Of a DNA stretch of 19,110 nucleotides, positions 1 to 8,165 are shown one piece after another (positions within the stretch are counted from its first letter, which is position 1; each line of letters begins with the position of its first letter). Position numbers and translations under genes: made by a program. The notes beneath the pieces are model-generated. The model was given only the letters and a program-made list of their open reading frames with translations. It had not been told where the DNA came from and made no database searches. Origin of the DNA: CAIMZW01 sp037135095 (GTDB taxonomy: Bacteria; Actinomycetota; Actinomycetes; Nanopelagicales; Nanopelagicaceae); contig JBAXKZ010000027.1 of assembly GCA_037135095.1 (NCBI GenBank), forward strand, positions 1 to 19,110, read 5' to 3'.

Positions 1-1
1 G

Positions 2-187
2 TGGGAAGCGGAAAATGGTGGCGCCACCAAGGTTAAAAAGGGTGCCAAGAAAACTACTGCCAAGAAAACTACTGTTCGTGGGAAGAAGACTGCGCCTACT
101 TTGACCAAGAACATCGTAAAAGCCACCGGGGCTGCTAAAACCAAGAAGAAAGCTGCCACCGGGAAAGGCAAGACCGTAGCCGTCTAG
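2..187 (+). CDS. topA: C-terminal tail of DNA topoisomerase I (partial)
   Basis: Only the last 61 codons are present; the gene starts before the window. The open frame ends at a TAG at 185-187. The peptide is almost entirely Lys, Ala, Thr and Gly, with repeated KKTTAKKTT-type units and a run of KKK. Actinobacterial topoisomerase I commonly ends in such a basic Lys-rich tail, which in that family helps DNA binding and processive relaxation of negative supercoils. No catalytic part is visible, so the call rests on tail composition and on the conserved gene order topA, MFS-dTMP kinase, holB known from Streptomyces. A histone-like protein with a Lys/Ala tail would look similar. The next gene starts 10 bases after the stop. 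Confidence 0.72.
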   Translation, partial: WEAENGGATKVKKGAKKTTAKKTTVRGKKTAPTLTKNIVKATGAAKTKKKAATGKGKTVAV

Positions 188-197
188 GCTTAGCCCC

Positions 198-2234
198 ATG
201 TCCCAGTCGCTGCCTTATCCGAGCCCACCAGCTCAGTCGGAGAGCCGTAGCGTCCTGGCCATCCCCGCTTTCAGAAAGCTCTGGAACTCAATGGCCTTCT
301 CCTCGTTCGGAGATTGGCTGGGTTTGCTGGCAACCACAGCGTTGGCCCAAGAACTCTCTGGTGGCAATTATCAGAAAGCCACCTTCGCAATCGCTGGCGT
401 CTTTATCGTTCGATTGCTGCCAGCAGTGCTACTTGGACCTTTGGCAGGCGTGATTGCGGACCGTTTTGATCGCCGCCGACTGATGATCGTGTGCGATCTG
501 CTCCGTTTTGCGCTCTACCTATCGATCCCGCTAGTTGGCAACTATTTTTGGCTTTATACCGCGACCGTTCTAGTTGAATCAGTGACGCTCTTCTGGTCTC
601 CGGCCAAAGAAGCTTCAGTTCCGAATCTGGTTCCAAAGAATAAACTCGAAAGCGCCAACCAAGTTACCTTGCTTGCCTCCTACGGCACAGCGCCACTTGC
701 TGCACTGGTCTTCTCATTCTTAGCGCTGGTTACCCGTGGACTTGAAAATTATGTGCCCCATCGATTCGGGTCCTCTGCTGATCTTGCACTTTATATCGAT
801 GCTATCTCTTTCCTTTACACCGCCTACATCGTTTATCAACTTAAAGAGATTCCAAAAGGCCCTGCCACCAAAGGCGCTGCTAATGAAAACATTGGCAAGG
901 CGTTGATTGAAGGATTTAAATTTGTAAATGATTCCAAAGTAATTCGCGGATTAATTTTCGGAATGCTTGGAGCTTTCTTTGCCGCCGGTGCCGTTATTGG
1001 TTTAGCTCGTACCTTCGTTGGTGATCTGCATGCCGGAGATGCGGCCTACGGAATTCTCTTTGGTGCGGTATTTACTGGCTTGGCGCTTGGTATTTCGCTA
1101 GGACCAAAGATATTTAATCAATTCTCACGCCGGCGATTATTCGGTGCGGCTTTAACTATCTCCTCTGCATTTCTGATTCTGCTGGCGCTAATTTCTAACT
1201 TGGTATTGGCGCTATTTGTAACCGTGCTTCTAGGAGCATTCGCCGGCGTCTCTTGGGTAACTGGATTTACGATGTTAGGTCTTGAAGTCGAAGACGAAGT
1301 TCGTGGCCGAACTTTTGCCTTCGTTCAATCTTTGATTCGAATCTCGCTGGTATTAGTTCTTGCAATTGCTCCAGTCGCTGCCGGTGCCATCGGGCGCCAT
1401 TCCTTTAATGTTCGAGGAACAGTTTTAACCTACAACGGTGCTGCGTTTACAATGTTTTTTGCTGGTGTCATCGGAGTAACGGTTGGCATTATTTCTTACC
1501 GCCAAATGCGGGATCGTCCAACTGTCTCGCTCTGGTCTGATGTACTTGCAGCTTTCCGCGGCGAACTTGGTGCGATCACTGGCGCTGTAAAGACTGGAAT
1601 TTTTATCTCTTTTGAAGGTGGCGAAGGTTCCGGAAAATCTACTCAAACCAAAATGCTCAAGGAATATCTAGAATCGATTGGCGAAACTGTCGTACTGACT
1701 CGCGAACCCGGTGGCACGCCGCTCGGGATTCAACTTCGCCGGATTCTTTTGGATAACCAAACGGGCCATATCTCGCCTCGCGCTGAAGCGCTCATGTATG
1801 CAGCTGATCGCGCCAACCATGTTTATTCAGTGATCAAGCCAGCTCTGGATTCTGGCGCTGTTGTCATCACTGATCGATATTTGGATTCTTCCATCGCCTA
1901 TCAGGGCGCTGGACGAATTCTCCAACCTGCAGAGGTAGCTCGAATATCGCGCTGGGCTACGGAAACACTAACCCCAACTTTGACGGTAATTCTTGATTTG
2001 CCCGCCGAAATCGGGTTAGGGCGGTTGGACTCGACCGACCGCCTCGAAAGTGAGCCGCTAGCTTTTCATGAACGCGTACGGCAAGAATTTTTAAACCTAG
2101 CAAATGTAGATCCAGAGCGCTACTTCGTGGTCGATGGGAAGCAAAGCAAAGAAGCGATCCAATCCCAAATCATCGAGCGTATTTCTACGATGCCGCTTTT
2201 GAAAGTAAATCAACAAGCTAAGAAAAAGAAGTAA
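198..2234 (+). CDS. tmk: Bifunctional MFS-type membrane protein / thymidylate kinase
   Basis: A 678-residue fusion. Residues about 25-450 form a polytopic major facilitator domain. Motif A is visible after the second membrane segment (G84 to R93, with D88-R89 and R92-R93). From G467 the protein is a full-length dTMP kinase of about 212 residues: P-loop GGEGSGKST at 474-482 with K480, the REPGGTPLG motif, DRY at 559-561 followed by the SSIAYQGAG dTMP-binding segment, and an Arg-containing LID region. The kinase phosphorylates dTMP to dTDP for DNA synthesis. The linker (about 451-466) has no obvious internal start, so a separate kinase is not evident. The fusion is known in actinobacteria; what the MFS half transports, if anything, is unknown. 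No Shine-Dalgarno precedes the ATG, but TAGGCT lies 7 bases upstream, so a leaderless transcript is possible besides read-through from topA. Confidence 0.93.
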   Translation: MSQSLPYPSPPAQSESRSVLAIPAFRKLWNSMAFSSFGDWLGLLATTALAQELSGGNYQKATFAIAGVFIVRLLPAVLLGPLAGVIADRFDRRRLMIVCDLLRFALYLSIPLVGNYFWLYTATVLVESVTLFWSPAKEASVPNLVPKNKLESANQVTLLASYGTAPLAALVFSFLALVTRGLENYVPHRFGSSADLALYIDAISFLYTAYIVYQLKEIPKGPATKGAANENIGKALIEGFKFVNDSKVIRGLIFGMLGAFFAAGAVIGLARTFVGDLHAGDAAYGILFGAVFTGLALGISLGPKIFNQFSRRRLFGAALTISSAFLILLALISNLVLALFVTVLLGAFAGVSWVTGFTMLGLEVEDEVRGRTFAFVQSLIRISLVLVLAIAPVAAGAIGRHSFNVRGTVLTYNGAAFTMFFAGVIGVTVGIISYRQMRDRPTVSLWSDVLAAFRGELGAITGAVKTGIFISFEGGEGSGKSTQTKMLKEYLESIGETVVLTREPGGTPLGIQLRRILLDNQTGHISPRAEALMYAADRANHVYSVIKPALDSGAVVITDRYLDSSIAYQGAGRILQPAEVARISRWATETLTPTLTVILDLPAEIGLGRLDSTDRLESEPLAFHERVRQEFLNLANVDPERYFVVDGKQSKEAIQSQIIERISTMPLLKVNQQAKKKK

Positions 2235-2238
2235 CTAG

Positions 2239-3393
2239 ATGTACGAAGTCTTTGATCACCTCATCGATCAAGATCAAGTGGTGGCAATCCTTGCGGATGC
2301 CACGACCGCAGCAAAGGACAGTGCCGACGAGAGTCAGGCGATGACCCATGCTTGGCTTTTTACTGGTCCCCCGGGCTCTGGCAGATCAAACGCGGCCATG
2401 GCTTTTGCCGCTGCGTTGCTCTGCCCCGATAGTGGCTGCGGAAATTGCAACAACTGCACTACCGCTTTGGCTGGTAGCCATGCCGATGTCGAGCTGATAC
2501 GTACCGAAGGACTTTCGATAAAGATTGAAGAAGTTCGCGAGTTGATCGGGAGAGCTTCATGGTCACCATCAGTTGCTAACTATCGGGTCGTAATAATTGA
2601 AGATGCTGATCGATTGACGGAATCTGCAGCTAATGCTCTCTTAAAAGCAATTGAAGAACCAGGACTCAGAACGGTCTGGCTGCTATGTGCGCCAACTCTT
2701 ACGGATGTACTCCCTACTATTCGTTCTCGAACACGCAATTTAATTCTGAGAACTCCTTCGGCGCTTGCGGTTGCGAAGTTGTTGGAAAGCGAATTAATTT
2801 CGCCTAGCGTTGCAAACTTTGCAGCCAGGGCATCTCAAGGACATGTTGGTCGAGCTCGTCATTTGGCGAACGATCTTGCTGCTAGAGATCGCAGAACGGC
2901 AATTCTGAAGTTGCCACTAGCAATCACCGATTTATCATCGGCTTTTAAAGCGGCCCAACTACTAGTTGATGCTGCAAAGAAGGAGGCCGAGGCCGAGGCC
3001 TCGACCAGGGATGATAAGGAGCTACAAAACCTCAAAGAGGCTTGGGGCCAACAAGGTTCGAAGTTAGCCCAGGGTGGTTCAAAGGTCGTTAAAGAGTTAG
3101 AAAAAGAGCAGAAGTCGCGCTCAACTCGAATGGTTCGGGATTATTTGGATCGTGCACTTTTAGATATCGCCACCTTCTACCGGGATGTTTTACTGGCTCA
3201 GTCGGGAACTCTGGAGTTATCGGCCGCGATCATTAATTCCGATCTTGAGTTTGAAATCCAAAAATTGGCAGCCACTTCAACCCCGGAGCAAACGCTTCGC
3301 AAAATCGAAGCCATTATGAAGACGCGGGCTAATTTGGCGCGCAATGCCAACCCATTACTTGCCGTTGAAGCGCTCATGGTTTCCTTGAGATGA
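2239..3393 (+). CDS. holB: DNA polymerase III clamp-loader delta' subunit
   Basis: This 384-residue AAA+ protein matches the delta' subunit, which helps open the beta sliding clamp and load it on DNA. It has a degenerate P-loop GPPGSGRS at 43-50 with Arg49 in place of Lys, as usual for delta', which does not hydrolyse ATP. A zinc-binding module follows (C62, C67, C70, C73), then a Walker B-like VVIIEDADRL at 117-126, LLKAIEEP at 134-141 and an SRTR sensor segment at 163-166 where many relatives have SRC. The region after about residue 240 is charged and probably helical. The ATG follows the tmk stop by 4 bases, and the TGA overlaps the next ATG (ATGA), so translation is probably coupled in both directions. 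It sits where it does in Streptomyces, downstream of tmk. Confidence 0.93.
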   Translation: MYEVFDHLIDQDQVVAILADATTAAKDSADESQAMTHAWLFTGPPGSGRSNAAMAFAAALLCPDSGCGNCNNCTTALAGSHADVELIRTEGLSIKIEEVRELIGRASWSPSVANYRVVIIEDADRLTESAANALLKAIEEPGLRTVWLLCAPTLTDVLPTIRSRTRNLILRTPSALAVAKLLESELISPSVANFAARASQGHVGRARHLANDLAARDRRTAILKLPLAITDLSSAFKAAQLLVDAAKKEAEAEASTRDDKELQNLKEAWGQQGSKLAQGGSKVVKELEKEQKSRSTRMVRDYLDRALLDIATFYRDVLLAQSGTLELSAAIINSDLEFEIQKLAATSTPEQTLRKIEAIMKTRANLARNANPLLAVEALMVSLR

Positions 3394-4865
3394 AGCCCTT
3401 TGCTGGTAAAAAACTACTATTTTCGCTGCTTTTTGCGCTATTGCTCATTGGTTTTGCCTCCCCTGGAATTAAGAATATTTTCGCCAAGAATTGGACTTTG
3501 GAGCAATTCCAGAGTCAAACTCTTAAATGGAAGAGTTGCGGTGGCTCTTTCGAATGTTCAACATTGACGGTGCCGATTGATTACAACAAATTAGGTAAAT
3601 CAGTTTTCCACCTACAAGTGTTGCGACACTCTGCGACCAATCCCAGTAAGCGCCTTGGTGCAATTGTCGTCAACCCTGGCGGACCCGGTGGATCCGGTGT
3701 GGATTATGCCGCGAATGCTGAGTTAGTTGTTTCATCCGCGATTTACTCTCGCTACGACATTGTTGGATTCGACCCTCGTGGCGTTAACTCTTCGGAGCCA
3801 ATTCGCTGCCAGACCGACACCCAGACTGATACCTTCTTAGCAAATGACGGCAAAGCTGACACTCCTAAGCAAACTCAAGCGCTAATAAGTTTGTCTCGGG
3901 AGTTTGCAAGATTGTGTGCCCATGTTGCCGGCCACAATCTCGGTCATTACAGCACTCTAGAAGGTGCCAAAGATATGGAACTCTTGCGATCTGCTCTGCA
4001 CGAGACCAAATTAAATTACTTAGGCAAAAGTTATGGGACCTATTTGGGAACGCTCTATGCCGCGCTTTATCCAAACTCGATGGGGCGTTTTGTTTTGGAT
4101 GGCGCCGTAGATCCCAATGTTTCAATCCGAGATCAAAATTTGGCGCAAGCCGTTGCCTTTGATTTAGCGCTACATGACTTCTTGACGCAACAAGGAAAGA
4201 TAAAGTTAGCGGAAATTGAAAAATTAATAGCCTCCGCGGAGATCAAACCACTCGCTAGCACTTCTAACCGAAAAGTAACTCCTGCACTAATTGTTACCGG
4301 AATCGCCGCTTCGCTCTACGACAATCAGAATGGTTGGCCGCAGTTAGCCGCGGCGCTTAGTCAGGCCATCACGCAACACAATGGACAACTTCTCTTAGAC
4401 CTATCCGACGAGTACACCCACCGGGACAAAAGTGGTCAGTATTTAGATAATCAAAATGATATTTCGCAGATCATTAGCTGCATGGATTGGCGCGACCCCA
4501 GGTCGCTAGCTCAGATTCAGCCCGATGTTGCCCTCTTCGCAAAGGCTGCCCCGGTCTTTGGCCCCTTCCTCGCGTATGCGGGGTTGCCATGTCACTACTG
4601 GGCGGTTCCCCCTTTGACTCTGGCCACCCCGATTCGAAATTTGGCCACGCCACCATTACTAGTTATTGGGGTTACTCGGGATCCAGCGACCCCTTATCAA
4701 TGGGCGCAGGCTCTCCATCAAGACCTTAAAAACTCCACCCTGCTTACCTTTAATGGTGATGGGCATACTGGCCACAATCGCGGTAGCAGCTGTATCGACA
4801 GCGTCGTGGACTCCTTTTTCCTAACCGGCAAAGTGCCTGGCCAGCCGTTGGTTTGCCGTCAGTGA
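3390..4865 (+). CDS. Secreted alpha/beta hydrolase, TAP-like (peptidase S33) family
   Basis: This 491-residue exported hydrolase is of the tripeptidyl aminopeptidase/SlpD type. A basic N-terminus and hydrophobic core (residues about 8-24) form a signal peptide or anchor. The oxyanion-hole stretch VNPGGPGGSG, then GFDPRGVNSS, then the nucleophile elbow GKSYG with Ser214 follow in the usual order. A C-terminal TAP-like segment supplies the probable acid Asp431 (in TRDPATP) and the base His459 (in GDGHTGH). Several cysteines in the second half could form disulfides outside the cell. Family members release N-terminal peptides or act as esterases; the substrate here is unknown. The start overlaps the holB stop by 4 bases, and the gene holds the position of the secreted aminopeptidase gene downstream of holB in Streptomyces. 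Confidence 0.88.
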   Translation: MKPFAGKKLLFSLLFALLLIGFASPGIKNIFAKNWTLEQFQSQTLKWKSCGGSFECSTLTVPIDYNKLGKSVFHLQVLRHSATNPSKRLGAIVVNPGGPGGSGVDYAANAELVVSSAIYSRYDIVGFDPRGVNSSEPIRCQTDTQTDTFLANDGKADTPKQTQALISLSREFARLCAHVAGHNLGHYSTLEGAKDMELLRSALHETKLNYLGKSYGTYLGTLYAALYPNSMGRFVLDGAVDPNVSIRDQNLAQAVAFDLALHDFLTQQGKIKLAEIEKLIASAEIKPLASTSNRKVTPALIVTGIAASLYDNQNGWPQLAAALSQAITQHNGQLLLDLSDEYTHRDKSGQYLDNQNDISQIISCMDWRDPRSLAQIQPDVALFAKAAPVFGPFLAYAGLPCHYWAVPPLTLATPIRNLATPPLLVIGVTRDPATPYQWAQALHQDLKNSTLLTFNGDGHTGHNRGSSCIDSVVDSFFLTGKVPGQPLVCRQ

Positions 4866-4904
4866 TGGTAAAAAGCACCCCATCGGATAGGGCAAGATTT
4901 ACTT

Positions 4905-5549
4905 ATGCACCTCGACCACGTCTCATATGTAGCCTCCCACGACCAACTAGTTGATGTCGTTCAGCGCCTAGGTTCCAGATTGGGCTCAGCCTTTGTCGAT
5001 GGCGGAATTCATCCGAGATTTGGTACTCGCAACTTCACTTTGCCTCTCATGAATGGCCATTATCTCGAAGTTGTCTGTCCACTTGATCACCCAGCAGCAG
5101 ATCAGACCCCGTTTGGCCAAGCGGTTTCAAAGCGAGCCAATGAAGGCGGCGGCTGGCTGACCTGGGTCGTTGCTACCGAGGATATTAAAACCATTGAAGA
5201 TCGAATTGGCCGCGGTGCGGTTGAAGGTCATCGCAAACGTCCCGATGGAACTGACTTACATTGGAAGCAGATCGGCGTTCTTGCCACAATTTATGATTCC
5301 CAACTTCCATTCTTTATTGAATGGTTAACCAACGATCACCCCTCTCTTGATGGCAAAGCCGTTTCCGCGATAGAGAAGATTGAAATTGCTGGCGACCCAG
5401 AGACCATTGAGAATTGGTTGGGCCTAGATATTAAGAGCGCGCTTAATGGCGTTGAGGTCCAATGGATTAATGTTGAAGATAACGAGGGAATGACTGGTGT
5501 CGTAGCCATCCATTTAAAAACTCCTAATGGAACAATTCGCTTAGATTAA
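4905..5549 (+). CDS. VOC-fold (glyoxalase-like) protein
   Basis: This 214-residue soluble protein has a glyoxalase-like N-terminal domain: the opening LDHVSYV strand, the RFGTRNFTLPL segment, GHYLEVVCPL, and a second half ending in LPFFIEW. His5, Glu55 and Glu139 occupy the positions where vicinal-oxygen-chelate enzymes place metal ligands. The closing part (residues about 150-214) is a further alpha/beta segment. VOC proteins include lyases, dioxygenases and antibiotic-binding proteins, so the reaction cannot be named. The ATG lies 39 bases after the hydrolase stop, with only a weak AGGG-type ribosome site about 11 bases upstream. A tRNA gene starts 11 bases after its stop on the same strand, leaving little room for a terminator; the two may share a transcript. 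Confidence 0.8.
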   Translation: MHLDHVSYVASHDQLVDVVQRLGSRLGSAFVDGGIHPRFGTRNFTLPLMNGHYLEVVCPLDHPAADQTPFGQAVSKRANEGGGWLTWVVATEDIKTIEDRIGRGAVEGHRKRPDGTDLHWKQIGVLATIYDSQLPFFIEWLTNDHPSLDGKAVSAIEKIEIAGDPETIENWLGLDIKSALNGVEVQWINVEDNEGMTGVVAIHLKTPNGTIRLD

Positions 5550-5560
5550 TTTTTACCTTC

Positions 5561-5633
5561 GCCGCCTTAGCTCAGTCGGTAGAGCGACGCTCTCGTAAAG
5601 CGTAGGTCGTGAGTTCGACTCTCACAGGTGGCT
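5561..5633 (+). tRNA. tRNA-Thr (anticodon CGU)
   Basis: The 73 bases fold into a complete cloverleaf. The acceptor stem GCCGCCT pairs with AGGTGGC (one G-U). The D arm is GCTC/GAGC with an 8-base loop. The anticodon stem is ACGCT/AGCGT around loop CTCGTAA, with anticodon CGT at 5594-5596. The variable loop has 5 bases, and the T arm is GTGAG/CTCAC with loop TTCGACT. The discriminator base is T and no CCA is encoded. CGU decodes the threonine codon ACG. The tRNA sits between two protein genes on the same strand. Confidence 0.97.
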
Positions 5634-5661
5634 CGATCGATCTCTAGATGATGGGATTTAG

Positions 5662-6789
5662 ATGCCAAACCGAGGTTTAAAGCGTGCGATTCTTATCGCA
5701 ATGTTAGCCTCATGGGCTTCAAAGACTTTTCTCCGCAAATCTGGCGAAACCATTTCAGGTCGCGTTCTGCTGGGTTTGCGACCAACAGCCATTCAAGAAC
5801 TTTCAATTGATCGCAAGATAATTTTGGTCAGCGGTACTAACGGCAAAACCAGCACGACCCGCTTCTTAACGAAAATTATGCGGCAACTGGGTACGGTAGC
5901 AACCAGTGAATCTGGCTCGAACCTGGCATGGGGAATAGCTAGCTCTCTAATGTCACCACACGAGTACGCAGTACTAGAAATTGATGAACTGCACCTGCCT
6001 TCGATTATTGCGCAAACCAATCCAAAAGTCGTTCTCCTGTTAAACCTAACCAGAGACCAACTGCACCGAATGCACGAAGTAAAACGGGTAGCTGATAAGT
6101 GGCGAGAGATTGCAGAACTCGCAACCGAAGTTACCTTTGTAGTGGATGTGGATGATCCATACGTTAATTACGCTACAGCCACGGCTACGAAAGTCATCCG
6201 CATTTCATTTGGCGGACGGCCGCATCCAGATGGCGCTGTCTGCCCAGAATGTGGCAGGTATCTTCGTTGGCGCGATGGAATTTACGATTCCGATTGCGGT
6301 CTTACAAATCGCACTTATGATAAAAAATTTGAAGCAGCAAGCGCTGGTGAACGAAACGCCATTTTAGCCAACATCGCGGCTGCGCACTTTGGAGCCAATT
6401 CTCTAACTTCTAATCCTGGTGAGCTCGAACGCACCATCACCAAGGAAATCGGCGGCGTTGAATCCATCATTAGATTAACTAAGAATCCAGCATCCTGGAC
6501 CGAGGCGCTTAAATCCGTAACCTCAAAAGATGTCATTCTGATTCTTAATTCCCGCGAGGTGGATGGCATTGATACATCTTGGCTATTTGATGTTTCTTTT
6601 GAAATCTTGCGTGGCCGCAATATTTATGTGACCGGTGAACGAGCGCTCGATCTACAATATCGGTTGCATGTTGAAGGTATCGAGGCGTCGGCAAGTGAAA
6701 ATTATGAAAGTGCCATGCGCAGTTTCCCGGCCGGCGCAAAGGTCCAAGTTCTATCGGCATACACCGCCTTCTTTGAGTTGAGTCGTTGA
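5662..6789 (+). CDS. murT: Lipid II isoglutaminyl synthase, Mur ligase-like subunit MurT
   Basis: This 375-residue Mur-ligase homologue works with GatD to amidate the alpha-carboxyl of D-Glu in lipid II, making D-isoglutamine in the cell-wall precursor on the cytoplasmic side of the membrane. The ATP-binding loop SGTNGKTST is at 57-65 (K62), followed by a Mur central domain. A zinc-ribbon insertion has C194, C197 and C212, but Asp209 sits where the third Cys of a CxxC...CxxC pair is expected. The C-terminal DUF1727 domain carries DGIDTSW at 301-307; an Asp in this domain completes the GatD catalytic triad in characterised pairs. The TGA overlaps the gatD ATG (TGATG), which suits a 1:1 complex. 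The start at 5662 is the first usable ATG in frame and gives a family-typical N-terminus; nearby ATGs at 5648 and 5651 are in another frame that soon stops. Confidence 0.94.
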   Translation: MPNRGLKRAILIAMLASWASKTFLRKSGETISGRVLLGLRPTAIQELSIDRKIILVSGTNGKTSTTRFLTKIMRQLGTVATSESGSNLAWGIASSLMSPHEYAVLEIDELHLPSIIAQTNPKVVLLLNLTRDQLHRMHEVKRVADKWREIAELATEVTFVVDVDDPYVNYATATATKVIRISFGGRPHPDGAVCPECGRYLRWRDGIYDSDCGLTNRTYDKKFEAASAGERNAILANIAAAHFGANSLTSNPGELERTITKEIGGVESIIRLTKNPASWTEALKSVTSKDVILILNSREVDGIDTSWLFDVSFEILRGRNIYVTGERALDLQYRLHVEGIEASASENYESAMRSFPAGAKVQVLSAYTAFFELSR

Positions 6790-7481
6790 TGCTCACTATT
6801 ATTCGAATTCATAATGAGCTACTGGGGACTTATGGGGACCGCGGGAATGCCGATGTTCTTGCATTTCGCGCTCATTTAAACGGTGTCGGCGCTCAAGTTA
6901 TCGATATTTCTTACAATGAACCACTCCCAAATAGTGCTGATATTTATTTGATGGGTGGGGCCGAAGACGCTGCGCAATCGCTAAGTCTTCATGATCTCAA
7001 ATCGAGCGGTCAGCTTGCTACCGCTATCTCCAACGGTGCGATCTTGCTGGCCATCTGTGCTGGATTTCAAATAATTGGCGATAGTTTTATCAACGCTCAA
7101 GGCGAAAAGGTTTCAGGCCTTGGGTTGCTCGATGTATCCACTAAGCCAGGCGAGCCGCGCTGCGTTGGGGATATCAAGATTAAGTCACCGCTTTTAGATA
7201 CTGAGTTAACTGGATTTGAAAATCATGGTGGAGTTACATCACTCGGCGCTGGCGTAACTGCTTTTGGCCAGGTAATTGTTGGTCGCGGTAATGGTGACAG
7301 CCTTACCGACGGCGCCTACAGCGGAAATGTCTTTGGAACTTATCTGCATGGTCCCGTTCTTGCTCGTAATCCAGAGTTAGCCGATCTATTACTAACTAAA
7401 GCAACTGGATTGGCATCAATCAATTACGTCGACGAGTTAGCGAACGAATATGCAGAGTGGCGTCGTAAGGTAACGAAATAA
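6789..7481 (+). CDS. gatD: Lipid II isoglutaminyl synthase, glutamine amidotransferase subunit GatD
   Basis: This 230-residue class I glutamine amidotransferase-like protein hydrolyses glutamine and passes ammonia to MurT. The nucleophile is Cys90 in AICAGFQ, and the catalytic His187 lies in GTYLHGP. The N-terminal HNELLGTYGDRGNA segment is typical of GatD and CobB/CobQ-like amidotransferases. I chose the ATG at 6789, which overlaps the murT stop as TGATG; a TTG at 6786 would add only one residue. The murT-gatD pairing makes the assignment to peptidoglycan amidation, rather than cobyric acid synthesis, very likely. The next gene starts one base after the stop. Confidence 0.94.
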   Translation: MLTIIRIHNELLGTYGDRGNADVLAFRAHLNGVGAQVIDISYNEPLPNSADIYLMGGAEDAAQSLSLHDLKSSGQLATAISNGAILLAICAGFQIIGDSFINAQGEKVSGLGLLDVSTKPGEPRCVGDIKIKSPLLDTELTGFENHGGVTSLGAGVTAFGQVIVGRGNGDSLTDGAYSGNVFGTYLHGPVLARNPELADLLLTKATGLASINYVDELANEYAEWRRKVTK

Positions 7482-7482
7482 T

Positions 7483-8118
7483 TTGATTCAACTACTAAAG
7501 ATCGTTCCCGCCTTTGCGCTGACTGCGTTACTCCTGGCAATTGTCCCCGGACAAGGCGTGGCTATGGTTTTGCGTCAAAGTTTAGTCGGCGGCTCTAGGG
7601 CAGCCTTCTATTCAGTTCTGGGGAATGCCTCGGGCCTGATTGTCTGGGGATCTCTTTCAGCGGTAGGTCTTTCGGCAATATTTGCTAAATCACATACGGC
7701 ATTCTCAGTCTTAAAATATGCCGGCGTCGCATTCTTAGTTTTTCTTGCCATTCAAACGCTCTGGGAGCTTCGGAAAGAATTTGGCAAATTCGACTTCACA
7801 GGTACCGCAAGAACTTCTTTTTTTTCGGCATACCGCCTGGGGCTAATTACCAATTTAACAAATGTTAAAGCGGCAGTTTTCGCGGTCGCATTCATCCCAC
7901 AATTTGTACCAAAGAGTTTTTCTTTAGGTTGGGGAATCTTTCTCTTGGCCTTAGTTCAAGCCACCGTTTCCACCACCTGGTATGGCTTTCTTGTAAATAT
8001 GGTTGACCGCGCATCGGTATTTTTAGCTCGCCCCAGAATTCGGCGCGCGCTTACCGCAATCTCGGCTGCTGGAATCTTGCTTCTTGCCGCTGGTCTACTT
8101 TTTACCTCCCCTAGATAA
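7483..8118 (+). CDS. LysE/RhtB-type amino-acid exporter
   Basis: This 211-residue integral membrane protein has about six hydrophobic segments and the family hallmark near the N-terminus: VPGQGVAMVLRQSLVGG followed by a small-residue helix (LGNASG). LysE/RhtB proteins export amino acids or related small molecules using the proton gradient; the substrate cannot be read from sequence. The start is a TTG one base after the gatD stop, with AAGG about 12 bases upstream, so it is probably coupled to gatD translation. It may simply sit at the end of the murT-gatD transcript, as no functional link is evident. No other in-frame start upstream fits better. Confidence 0.85.
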   Translation: MIQLLKIVPAFALTALLLAIVPGQGVAMVLRQSLVGGSRAAFYSVLGNASGLIVWGSLSAVGLSAIFAKSHTAFSVLKYAGVAFLVFLAIQTLWELRKEFGKFDFTGTARTSFFSAYRLGLITNLTNVKAAVFAVAFIPQFVPKSFSLGWGIFLLALVQATVSTTWYGFLVNMVDRASVFLARPRIRRALTAISAAGILLLAAGLLFTSPR

Positions 8119-8123
8119 GGCTC

Positions 8124-8152
8124 TTGACTTAAACTAGAATTTGAGATCTAAC
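8124..8152 (+). promoter_or_regulatory. Candidate sigma-70-type promoter
   Basis: TTGACT (8124-8129) and TCTAAC (8147-8152) are separated by exactly 17 bases, directly after the LysE stop. They match the -35 consensus at 5 of 6 and the -10 at 4 of 6. Transcription would begin near 8159, leaving a leader of only a few bases before the ATG at 8166. Confidence 0.5.
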
Positions 8153-8165
8153 GGATTGGATTCCG

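Noticed and set aside
2970..3002. GAGGCC tandem repeat with AAGGAGG inside holB, as a possible internal start or variable repeat
   Set aside because: Only about three 6-base units coding for EAEAEA are present, and no start codon lies at a proper distance from the AAGGAGG.
4862..4890. GATGG/CCATC hairpin after the TAP hydrolase as a terminator
   Set aside because: Five pairs around an 11-base loop with no T-run is too weak to call.
5561..5633. tRNA-Thr as an attachment site for an integrated element
   Set aside because: No integrase, no repeated tRNA 3' end and no foreign genes are seen on either side; the flanks are housekeeping genes.
6146..6796. Open frames overlapping murT on both strands
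   Set aside because: murT is a clear full-length family member over this stretch, and the alternatives have no recognisable features.
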